From Przewalskia tangutica (lineage: Eukaryota; Streptophyta; Magnoliopsida; Solanales; Solanaceae): DNA of 64,000 bases. The notes beneath the pieces were generated by a model that saw only the letters and a program-made list of their open reading frames with translations, was not told the DNA's origin and did not search any database. Positions 37,977 to 48,622 of this stretch are shown piece after piece (position 1 is the first letter of the stretch; each line of letters begins with the position of its first letter). Both the position numbers and the translations under genes were made by a program. Location of the stretch: the NCBI GenBank assembly GCA_029844215.1, contig CM056721.1:8072368-8136367 (forward strand), given 5' to 3'.

Positions 37977-38616
37977 AATTCATCATCTATCTTATTACGC
38001 AACCTTGTATTGATTATCTTCATTGATAAAAGTGATCTTTCTATAGTAGCCGTAAAACCTGGAAGAGTTAAGATAAGACGGATTATCCGGTCAATCAAGT
38101 AATATGTATTTGTCTTCCCTGTTTTTCCAAAGTTTCACACAATTCAGACATAGTTGACAAGTTATTCAATTTTGGATGACTAATAGTCTCAAGAATAAAG
38201 TGTTGAAGTTAAAATCTCAAATTTATTTTCTCTTACTCACTAAAATTCACTCGATAATTTTTTTCTTCTATAACACATATATCATCCATATTAAATGCTT
38301 CGTAAATATCTTTAGGGATCAAACCATTGCTTAGGCTCAAAAGCTCCATTGTTTGAACATTAAACATGTGATTCAATTCATGCAATTGTTGATCAATAAT
38401 AACACAAAAGAGATTTACTCTAAAATGTTGGCTCATTGTGATGTGATTAGGACGAACACGCCCTTGATGCTCTATATAAACATCGTTACAATCAGGAGAA
38501 TCAATATCATGTTCACAAAGCAGCGTGTGTTCGAATCCTGGTGGGAGCACTTTACTTTCTTCTGGGATATGACCTTGTAGATGATATAAATTGTTCTGTT
38601 CTAAAACACTGGTCAT
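37977..38616 (-). pseudogene. hAT transposase relic, dimerisation domain region
   Basis: Minus-strand pieces are FRVNLFCVIIDQQLHELNHM, MELLSLSNGLIPKDI, INLRF-LQHFILETISHPK and YYLIDRIIRLILTLPGFTAT, followed by NTRLRNKIDDEF at the right edge of the solo LTR. The frame continues at 25409. Two stops stand where the family has Gln (apparent CAA to TAA), and there is one frameshift before KTGKTN. The N-terminal part is absent. Confidence 0.78.
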
Positions 38617-39443
38617 TCAGATACATTCCGCGATTTACTGGTAGTAGTATTAAAGAACGTTCTATTATTTACAAGGAAGCTCGATATAAAAAAAAGAAAA
38701 AAGAGAACCGCTGACTAGACGCCCAGTTACAGGTCATAGTCATACTGATTTGCTTATAGTACGGATACAAAGAACCAACCTTAGTGCAATATTATTAAAT
38801 TCTGGGTCCTCCAGATATTTTCTTCTCTCTCCTCCCATCTTCCACTACATTCAATTCTTGGTGGTTGATCTGTATGTTCAAATAGTTCTTCTCTCCAGGT
38901 ACGATTCTAAATTGCATGCATTCTTTACGTATACGCAACGATCATCTTCATATGTATGCAATTTCTTGCTTTTTTCGTCTTCACCTGTTGTTTGCAAGTT
39001 GGGATCTTTCAATAGACCAACAAGTTACTGGTTTTGATTCTTCTATCTACAAGAATCAATAACAAGCAGCATCTTCTTTTTCTTTGGTATGAAATCCACT
39101 GCTTTATTATTGTGAATATATTTTAGATTGACCACATAGACACGCTCGTATAATAGTATTTCTGATTCTGAATTTTGATGTACATACAAGGTATTTAGGT
39201 AGTGGTCCAATACATTGCTCTCACACTGCGGTGTCTATTGATAATAGTCTAATACATGTTGAAAGAAAATAAACTTTATATGAGTACTTCAAATTGCCCT
39301 ATAATTGTGAATTGAGCCTTTGGGAGTGGTGGATATTTCTTTATGAAGGTGGTGGTCGATGTTTGTCGAGTCCAAATTTATACGAGTTCCAGATTTCTTC
39401 CAAGTGGATCAGATTTGGTGGTTTAAGTGGAGTTTAGGTCTAC
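38617..39443. other. intergenic, no gene recognised
   Basis: No recognisable coding sequence. A pyrimidine-rich segment at 38818-38900 ending CTCTCCAG-GTACGA looks like a leader exon with a splice donor, but no downstream coding exon follows before the chromovirus. Confidence 0.35.
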
Positions 39444-39448
39444 TAAAA

Positions 39449-42400
39449 TGTCACGACCCGAACCTGGGCCCGTGACTGGTGCCTTACCCCGGGCACCCTA
39501 GTGATACAACATCAGAGTAATCAGCGGAACATAAAACACATACATGAAACAAATGAAGTACAAAATAGTAATCTAAGGAAAACTTGCCTTTCGGCATATA
39601 TATAAATAACAACTCTTACAAATGAACAGTTTAATCCCTTTTACAAACCCCGCCTGATGCTACAAGACCTCTACGAATGATATGATAACAACGACGGGGC
39701 GGGGCCGTCATACCACGAATGTAAGCACCTAAAACAACGAGGACTATCTGCGCGATAAGCCTCCGAGAAACGGAGCTTTCCCAACGCCGAATGACTGACT
39801 TAAGAGCGAGGATCAACGGGTGTACCTTTACCGCGGCATGAAACGCGGCCACGAGGTCGATAACAGTGCAGAGTATGTGGCGAAAATAAATCAGTAAATG
39901 AAATCATAGCGATCATATAAAGCGAGAACATGTATGATAACCAAACTACGATTTACAAAGCGATCGTGTCAGTCGTGGACTCGCGCTCAATCGTCACTCG
40001 AAGTATAACAATGGGTCTCGTGCCCACAACATCAATCATGCGTGGAATACCTTCGCCACGCTGCCGATCATGATATAAACGCGCGAGAACACACATGAAC
40101 ACGGGTCCCACGTGTCATGTCGTATGCGGGGTAAATGCGAAGGCATAGCCGACTACAAAAACCCAGTGCAACCGGTCGAATCAGATCATAAGATCTGTGC
40201 AGGCCGTCATGATCAAGCCGCCACTTGCCCGATATCAATGCGCGTCTAACCACGGAACTCCGCTGACTCGCGTAGGCCAAACTCATAGCCCGCGTGAGGT
40301 ATAACCCGCGTCGGGTAGTTACTCCCGGCGTCTGGACTCGCCGTCGCGTAACCGCGAGGCGCGTGACCACAGCGCGCTAACACGGAACTCCGCGATTCGC
40401 GCCGACCCTGGACCGCGTAAGGTATTCTCGAATCATAGGTCCATCGACGCTGAGTCTACCACTGCGTGGCGGCTTAACCTCCGGAATATGTCACGATGGG
40501 CACAATACTATCATAACGATGATAGTTAAGAAGCCAATCGAGGAAAACCCTTTACACAAACATCACAAGATACTATCACACGTAGCGTCTAACATGATTA
40601 CTTATCAAAGCAACGAAAGTATTACTGTGCTATCACAATTCAATACAATCAAGTTATTCACACAAGGTACTTTCTACTTTAAGTTAACAAGTTGAATTAA
40701 TCCCCAAAGTACTTTATACAATAACTCTTTTAAAAGGTGCGTCAAAAGTCACACTGATACGTAGTATATAAAAATAGAGTGACTATCTTTTTAAGTAAAC
40801 CAAAATACTTACCTTTGTAAAATCAAGTAACATTATTTTCCAAGCGTCCAAGTTTGCCTAATTTCAAATGTTCACGTTTCTTATTTTAGAAAGGTTTCGT
40901 AGTTCGTAGTCTTATTCATTTAAGAATATAATTCTCTTTTAAACAATCTGAGAAACATAAGTCTTATGTGAGTAGGATATTCTTGTTTATAACAATCTTA
41001 TTACAGCAGCCATGATCTAGGAAATATCATTTTGTCTCATCTTAGCTTATGCGGATGGAAGTTTCTCTTGGTTTTAATAATACTTAATTATTCAAAACAT
41101 TTCCTTTTAACGCCGCGGTGGTTTGTCGATACACATCCCGATTTCCAAAATCAAGAAACATTCTTAAGCCGTTATACCTAACTTCCCATAAAGCTAGTAT
41201 AACACTAAAGTTTTCAAAATAAACCAAGTATCACTCTTAACAAAACGATTTAGAAATCTTTTGAAATACTTCAAGTTCTTTATTATCACACATCAAGCGA
41301 TTATAAACAAATCATTTACCTTTTAAAAACCACAAAGTATTTTGGACCTACATAAAGTGTTATAACCAACTTCCCATAAAGCCGTTATAACACTTTATGT
41401 TTCAAACAATCAAATACATTTAACACGTATGCGTCTACCGTACTACATAGTTCACATATCATGCTAGAAGAGATAGGAAGAGGTTCACATACCTCGCGAG
41501 TATCGACTAATAGCAAAACGCTCAAGTACTTCCAACCGTGGCTACTCCTGCCAGTAGATCGCGCCACGTAGTACTTGACCTATAAGGCCACACGCTTTAT
41601 TAACATTTAGACCTCATCGCAGAACATTACCGAAAATTGGCAGACTTCCCCGCAGCGTAAATCTCCTCCTTTATCGGTAGGCTACCAAGCCAACCGGGGG
41701 TTACACATCTAACGAGCAGTGCAATTCTACTCAGAAAAGCTACACAAGTCTCATGTCTGAATACCATGTAAATCTGATTCGATTACTCTTCTTCGAAAAA
41801 GTTTCTTATTATTCGGCTTAAGTCAAAAGACATTGCGAAACAACAACGTTGATTCTACATATAGTATACTTTAACTATAGTCTAACAATCATGTAATTTC
41901 CAATTACAATAGAGGACAAGATATTTACCTCGATAAGCCCATAATTATCCAAGTATAAAGTCGATCTGGGCAATCGTTTAGCTCCAATCCAGGCGCTCCA
42001 ACCGCTCTAAACCACCTTAGAAGTTCTAACCAAACACACAATACTCAACCACTATGGATTTTCCTAGGGTTTCGGTTTGTAGTGACGGGAAGTATAATAG
42101 TATTTCAGGGCTTTTAGTATAGGTATAACCTTAGAATACTACAAGGTATCTGGCTAAGGTAATTTGGGCATTATAACAATACTTTTGAGAGTATTTCTAC
42201 ACCTGAGGGTATTATCTGAAAGCAACTAGGCTAGGGGTACCCCACGTGCACTACTAGGAGGAGAGGGCTCTCGGCCAAGGGCCTTTCAAAGGGGAGAGGG
42301 CTCTTGGGCGAGAGTCAACAAGAGAGGGAGAGGAGGGATTTTAACACTTAGAAGATTTGTGGAAAGGATGAAGAATTCATCAAAGGGAGAGGGTATTTAT

Positions 42401-42794
42401 AGCCTGACCAAGGCCAACCAATGGCGAGATCTTGCCAAGTGCATAGCAAGTGTAGGGCGAGATCAAGCCATGTGCACCCTAACCCTACTCCACAAAACAC
42501 TCCACAAAACAAGGCACAAATCAAGGCCATAAAGTAGCCCAATCGGCGAGGTTGCGCCGCGCTTCCGATGTGAGGTGACACGTGTCACCCTCGTTGGTCC
42601 AAAATGTTCGTCTCTCGGAAAAATCCGCAAAAATTAAAATGACATAGCGGAAATTCCCTACGAAAAGTGGAAACGTTTAGTCGAAAAACGACTCAAATCG
42701 GGTGTTGTGAACAAAAGAATTACGAGCCTAAATCACAAGTTCAAATTTCTACGTGCGTCCTTACGTACATACTGCGGAAATACGGGGTATAACA
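39449..42794 (-). repeat. 3' LTR of chromovirus B (3,346 bp)
   Basis: Minus-strand TATAAATA at 42394-42401 is the probable promoter box. An inverted repeat lies at 41351-41399. The GC-rich part at about 39960-40500 differs from the other LTR by many one- to three-base indels. Confidence 0.88.
41351..41399. repeat. 16 bp perfect inverted repeat with 17 bp loop in chromovirus B LTR
   Basis: CATAAAGTGTTATAAC (41351-41366) and GTTATAACACTTTATG (41384-41399) flank CAACTTCCCATAAAGCC. The right LTR has the same structure near 47133-47182 with one extra base in the first arm, and the solo LTR near 32727-32770 has a related, less perfect version. Confidence 0.8.
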
Positions 42795-42808
42795 TTCTCC
42801 CCTCAGAA
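42795..42808 (-). other. polypurine tract of chromovirus B
   Basis: On the minus strand TTCTGAGGGGAGAA lies directly before the 3' LTR, preceded by an ACATTCGACGAATGT inverted repeat as in chromovirus A. Confidence 0.75.
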
Positions 42809-42829
42809 ACATTCGTCGAATGTTCCTTC

Positions 42830-43840
42830 TAAGTCTCAAAACAACGTCGCCAAGATAGTCTTCACTACTATACTTACGAGAACCAACACCACGTCCGCCA
42901 CGAAACACCGCGCGCATAAAAACTTACATCCAAGTCCACGAGGAAACACCTCTAACATCACCAAAATGATACCACTTTTGTCACTTTGTCGCGAGCCTTG
43001 CTCCGACCCAACAAACGGTGCCGGGTGCGTCGATCCCGAAGGTTCGTGACACTCGAACCGCACCACATTTACGATCGCTTTAGTTTCCAAAACTCGGGTT
43101 ACTATCTCTTTCGTGGGCATCATTAATCGGGAACATTACGGATGGATCTTCGATACTTTCGAACATAACAATCTGAAAGACGGACGCCCCGCCTCCTAAG
43201 TCGGACGACAAATGCTAACATATAGCAACGGCCTATTCTTCACATGAACTCTCAAAGGCCCAAAGTAACTCGGGCTAAGTTTCTCTGTTTTCCAAAGCTC
43301 GTCACACCTGTCGGGGTGGTACTTTGAAGACCTACCGTCGGCACGAACTCTAAGCGTCGTCGCCGATTATCCGCACGATTCTCCGAGTGCTGAACTTCTT
43401 CTGACAAAGCCACACTATCCACGTCTGCTGGAACAAGCTGAACCAGTATGCGAACGCCAACATCGAACCAATCGACCAAGCAACTTTACACTTCCGCCCT
43501 GAGGCTTCAAAGGTGACATCCGAACACCGAAATGGTAGCCTAAACACTCCTCCAGGAGACAACAATCCACAACTATCCACGAAATCCAAGCACCGGCAGG
43601 CGAATGCGGTCGAGACTCACCGAGTTCTTAACACATGTTTGGTAAAACTTCCGAAACAAAAAGCAGTAGTACCACAGGCTCCATGTCGCCATAAGGTGAA
43701 GGTAGGCACCGTGCGACCTTACAACCTTTGTTAAAACAACATCGCCGAGTGAACGGTCCGAGAAGAACACGATGGGCTGCCCCATCGCCCAACCATGGTC
43801 GAACGCGTCCACGAACTCGTCTGTTGGTCAACTAAACTTG
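42830..43840 (-). pseudogene. chromovirus B integrase C-terminal relic
   Basis: Out-of-frame pieces on the minus strand follow the order of chromovirus integrase. A VVRSHGA box (like EIVRLHGVP) is near 43720. Next are FEASGRKCK (like FEALYGRRCR) and WFDVGVR near 43470-43520, ADNRRRRLEF near 43360, and FGKQRNLARVTLGL (like FGKRGKLSPRYIGPF) near 43260-43310. A segment near 42960-43110 (RVLETKAIVNVV) may be the chromodomain lead-in. Frame changes are many and mostly in GC-rich spots. Confidence 0.6.
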
Positions 43841-44609
43841 GGCCTAACACCTCGTGACTTAACACAAGACGGGACCACCACATGGCCCTCACCACTAAAC
43901 TCGGCGGGTTGACCCGCAACGTGGCCTCAACCCGACCCGCGCGCACAATGCTAGCTCGCGAAGAAAAACTCTCACTAATCACGCTACGAAAACCTGGCGG
44001 TCTTCTTAGCTCAACTACCCTTTCATTCCACACTGCCAGGGACCTATCCCAAACGTAGCTCACGTGCACTATGCACTTCCGTCTGGATCAAACATAACAC
44101 TACACCTTTTCTCGAGATGGCCTGCTCTCAAGGTCTCTACGTATAAAACTCTAAGGCTCACACCTTCTATCCCCAAAATCTTACTCGGTTAACCCATCAT
44201 GATTTCTAATCACAACTAACACACTGCTATCGAACATAGCACTTAAGGTATACTCACCTTATCACGTATACTGAGATCTCTGAGGGTTAAGGATATATCT
44301 ATATCTCTTCGCTCCCTTAGTCGTTCTAATCAAACGCCGTAGGCGCAGCTAAGGAAGGTGACGAACTACCCACCGATCACGAAGGCTAAGTCCTTCTACG
44401 GGACACTCTTTCGACATCGACCACACGGCGGTCATAGTACAACAAGTACCCGACTAAAGACGACATTCCGGGATGGCGTCATCCAGCAATGAGCGGAAGC
44501 CACGGAGTTCTAACCAACTCCTGCGTACGAACGCCCCGAAATCCGTGGAAGACCACTGCGGTGGTGGATGTGCAAATCTAATCTGCTTTGGTGGCGACTC
44601 GCCTCGAAA

Positions 44610-45040
44610 GTTACCAAAGGACCTTCCGCTCGGCCTCTTCTACGTCGCCCGTTAACGCCGATCTCTGCGTCTCGGCTTTGCGCAAAGCGCATACGTGCCA
44701 TGCTCGAAGCCTAATCAAGAACTTACTCTTGCACAACCTTTCGTTGATATTCATCAAGACTCGCGATGCGTGGTATACTCTGCGGTAGTCAAATCCATAG
44801 TTAGTAAGGTCGCCTCGGCGAAATCTATATTCTCCGTTCCGTCGTGGGCGAAGGTTCACATATCATGGCGCGATGAAGGCTGCCGTCGCCGCTTAAACTC
44901 TCTTTGGGGCTAGTGACGTCGAAATCTCGAATGAAGCATTACCCTAGGTAATGATTGGGCTGTGCCGCGTAACCCTCTGAACTCTACTCGCGGCTCCGCT
45001 GCGCGCCTCTCGGGCAGGGTTTTGCCCTCTGCGGAGGCAT
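44610..45040 (-). pseudogene. chromovirus B gag start relic
   Basis: On the minus strand an ATG at 45040 opens MPPQRAKPCPRGARSGAASR, the usual start of Tekay-type gag, about 180 bases after the primer site. Similarity is lost after about 100 codons because of stops and frameshifts. The capsid core was not recognised, so most of gag is deleted or scrambled. Confidence 0.5.
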
Positions 45041-45144
45041 ATCGGTGGGGAAAGAAATCGTTAGAGGTCCAACTTACAACACACTCTAAGGCACGATCGA
45101 GTAAGAAGAAATAGAAACCAATCCTAAATATCCTATAGCCTCAC

Positions 45145-45233
45145 GATTATTGGTGTGGTGCACAACAGCGATAATCAAGACTCTCATGGATACGATGCGT
45201 AGACACTTTCCGAGGATTAATCGCTCGATACCA
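45145..45233 (-). other. primer site and conserved leader stem-loop of chromovirus B
   Basis: On the minus strand TGGTATCGAGCG (45222-45233) is the primer site. Further on, GATTAT and ATAATC (plus-strand 45171-45176 and 45145-45150) can pair around a loop with GTGCAC (45158-45163), as in chromovirus A. Confidence 0.65.
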
Positions 45234-45236
45234 CTT

Positions 45237-48200
45237 TGTCACGACCGAACTGGGCGTGATGGTGCCTTACCGGGCACCCTAGTGATACAACATCAGTAAT
45301 CGTGAACATAAAACACATACATGAAACAAATGAAGTACAAAACGATAATCTAAGGAAAACTTGCCTTTGGCATATATATAAATAACAACTCTTACAAATG
45401 AGCAGTTTAATCCCTTTTACAAACCACCTTGATTACTACGGACCTCTACGAATGATATGACAACAACGGGGACGGGGCCGCCATACCACGAACGTAGCAC
45501 CTAAAACAACAGGGACTATACCGCGATAAGCCTCGGAGAAAGCGGAGCTTTCCCAATCTTGGCTGACCCTAAGAGTGAGGATCAACGGGGTGTACCTTTA
45601 CTGCGGCATTTAACGCGGCCGAAAGTCGATCTGAGTGCAAGTATGTGGCGAAAATAAATCACGTAAATGAAATCATAGCGATCATATAAAGCGTGAGACA
45701 TGTATGATAACCAAACTACGATTACAAAGCGATCGTGTCAGTCGGGGACTCACGCCTCAGTCATCACTCAAGTATAACAATGGGTCTCGGGCCCAACATC
45801 AATCATGCGTGGAATACCTTCGCCGGCTGCGATCATGATATAAACGCGAGAACACACATGAACACCGTGTCCGCTGTCATAATAAAGTATGCGGGGTAAA
45901 TGCGAAGGCATAGCGACTACAAAAAACCTAGCACCAACCGGTCATGAATCGTATCATAAGATCTGTCTAGACCGTCACATGATCAGCCGCCACTTGCGCG
46001 CGGTATCAATGCACGCGTCTAACCTCGAACTCCGCTGACTCGCATAGGCCAAACTCATAGGCCGCATGAGGTATAACCCGCGTCGGTAGCTACTCCCGGC
46101 GTCTGGACTCGCCGTCGCGTGCGCGAGACGCGTGACCACAAGGGCGCGCACTAACTGGAACTCCGCAAGATTCGCGCCCCTCTGGACCGCGTAAGGTATT
46201 CTCGAATCATAGGTCCATCGACCACTTTGAGTACCTGCGTCGGAGGCGGCAACCTCCGAATATGTCACGATGGTGGCACAATACTATCATAACGACCGAT
46301 AGTTAAGAAGCACAATCAAGGAAAACCCTTTACACAAACATCACGAATACTATCACACGCAGCGTCTAACATGATTACTTATCAAAGCAACGAGAAAGTA
46401 TTACGGCTATCACAATTCAATACAATCAAGTTATTCACACAAGGTACTTTCTACTTTAAGTTAACAAGTTAGAATTAATCCCCAAAGTACTTTATACAAT
46501 AACTCTTTTAAAAGGTACGTCAAAAGTCACACAATACGTAGTATATAAAAATAGAGTGACTATCTTTTAAGTAAACCAAAATACTTACCTTTGTAAAATC
46601 AAGTAACAACATTATTTTCCAAGCGTCCAAGTTTGCCTAATTTCAAATGTTCACGTTTCTTATTTTAGAAAGGTTTCGTAGTCGTAGTCTTATTCATTTA
46701 AGAATATAATTCTCTTTTAAACAACTGAGAAACATAAGTCTTATGTGAGTAGGATATTCTTGTTTATAACAATCTTATTACTGACCATGATCTAGGAAAT
46801 ATCATTTTGTCTCATCTTAGCTTCATGCGGATGGAAGTTTCTCTGGTTTTAATAATACTTAATTATTCAAAACATTTCCTTTTAATTAACGCCGCGTGGT
46901 TTGTCGATACACATCCCGATTTCCAAAATCGAGAAAACATTCTTAAGCCGTTATACCTAACTTCCCATAAAGCTAGTATAACTCTTAAGTTTTCAAAATA
47001 AACCAAGTATCACACTTCTTTCAAAACGATTTAGAAATATTTTTAAATAATTAAAGTTATTTATTATCACACATCAAGCCAGTTATAAACAAATCATTTA
47101 CCTTTTAAAAACCACAAAGTATTTTGGACCTACATAAAGTCGTTATAACCAACTTCCCATAAAGCCGTTATAACACTTTATGTTTCAAACCAATCAAATA
47201 CATTTAACACGTACGCGTCTGCAGTACTACATAGTTCACACATATCATGCTAGAAGAGATAGGAAGAGGTTCACATACCTCGCGACAGTATCGACTAATA
47301 GCAAAACGCTCAAGTACTTCCAACCGTCGGCTACTCCTAAGCCAGTAGATCGCGCCACACGTAGTACTTGACCTATAAGGCCACAAGGCGCTTATTAACA
47401 TTTAGACCTCATCGCAGAACATTCTAGAAAATTCAAAGACCTCCCCATGGCAGCGTAAATCTCTCCTCCTTTATCGAGGCTACCAAGCCAACCGAGGGTT
47501 ACACATCTAACCCGACGGGTACAATTCTACTCACGTAAAAGCTACACAAGTCTCTGTAATGATCCTATGTAAATACGATTCGACTCTTCTTCTGAAAAGG
47601 TTTCTTATTATTCGGGCTTAAGTCAAAAGACATTGCCGACAACAACGTTCGATTCTACATATAGTATACTTCAACTATAGTCTAACAATCATGTAATTTC
47701 CAATTACAATAGAGGACAAGATATTTACCTCGATAAGCCCATAATTATCCAAGTATAAAGTCGATCTGGGCAATCGTTTAGCTCCACTCAGCGCTCAACC
47801 CGCTCTAAACCACCTTAGAAGTTCTAACCAAACACACACAATACTCCAATGACTATGGAGATTTTCCTAGGGTTTCGGTTTTGTGGTGGGAAGTATAATA
47901 GTATTTCGGGCTTTTAGATAGGTATAACCTTAGAATACTACAAGGTATCTGGCTAAGGTAATTTGGGCATTATAACAATACTTTTGAGAGTATTTCTACA
48001 CCACAGGGGTATTATACGAAAGCAACTAGGCAGGGGGTACCACGGCCACACTACTAGGAGGAGAGGGCTCTCGGCCATGGGGGCCTGTCAAAGGGGAGAG
48101 GGCTCTTGGATGAGAGTCAACAAGAGGGAGAGGAGGGATTTTAACACTTAGAAGATTTGTGGAAAGGATGAAGAATTCATCAAAGGGAGAGGGGTATTTA

Positions 48201-48617
48201 TAGCACAAGCCAAGGCCAACCAATGGCCAAGATCTTGCCAAGTGCATAGCAAGTGTAGGGCCAAGATCAAGCCATGTGCACCCTAACCCTACTCCACAAA
48301 ACACTCCACAAAACAAGGCACAAATCAAGGCCATAAAGTAGCCCAATTCGGCCAAGGGTTGCCGCCCCTTGCTTCCAATGTGAGGGTGACACATGTCACC
48401 CTCCCGTTGGTCCAAAATGTTTCGTCTCTCGGAAAAATCCGCAAAAATTAAAAATGACATAGCCGGAAATTCCCCTACGAAAGCTGTGGAAACGTTTCGT
48501 CGAAAAACGACTCAAATCGGGTGTTGTGAACAAAAAGAATTCGGCCAAGCCTAAATCACAAGTTCAAATTTCTACGTACGTCCTTACGTACATACTCTGA
48601 AAATACGGGGTATAACA
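45237..48617 (-). repeat. 5' LTR of chromovirus B (3,381 bp)
   Basis: Near-identical partner of 39449-42794. Minus-strand TATAAATA at 48195-48202. The length difference of 35 bases is the sum of many short indels. Confidence 0.88.
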
Positions 48618-48622
48618 TAAAA

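Larger units (their letters stand above)
39449..48617 (-). mobile_element. internally deleted chromovirus B (Ty3/gypsy), minus strand, TSD TAAAA
   Basis: A 9.2 kb element with TAAAA at 39444-39448 and 48618-48622. LTRs are 39449-42794 (3' LTR) and 45237-48617 (5' LTR). On the minus strand they begin TGTTATACCCCGTATTT and end GGGTCGTGACA-like. The primer site is at 45222-45233 and a purine-rich tract at 42795-42808. The 2.4 kb internal region keeps the gag start and the integrase C-terminal part but lacks protease, reverse transcriptase and RNase H. It is the same family as the solo LTR at 31224-34434. Confidence 0.9.

Noticed and set aside
42753..44913. Several open frames on both strands inside chromovirus B
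   Set aside because: They are shadows or fragments of the decayed gag/pol region; only the minus-strand integrase pieces and the gag start match a family.
39449..48617. Two ~3.3 kb near-identical blocks read as a tandem gene duplication
   Set aside because: They have TG...CA ends, a shared TSD, a primer site and a polypurine tract between them, so they are LTRs of one element.
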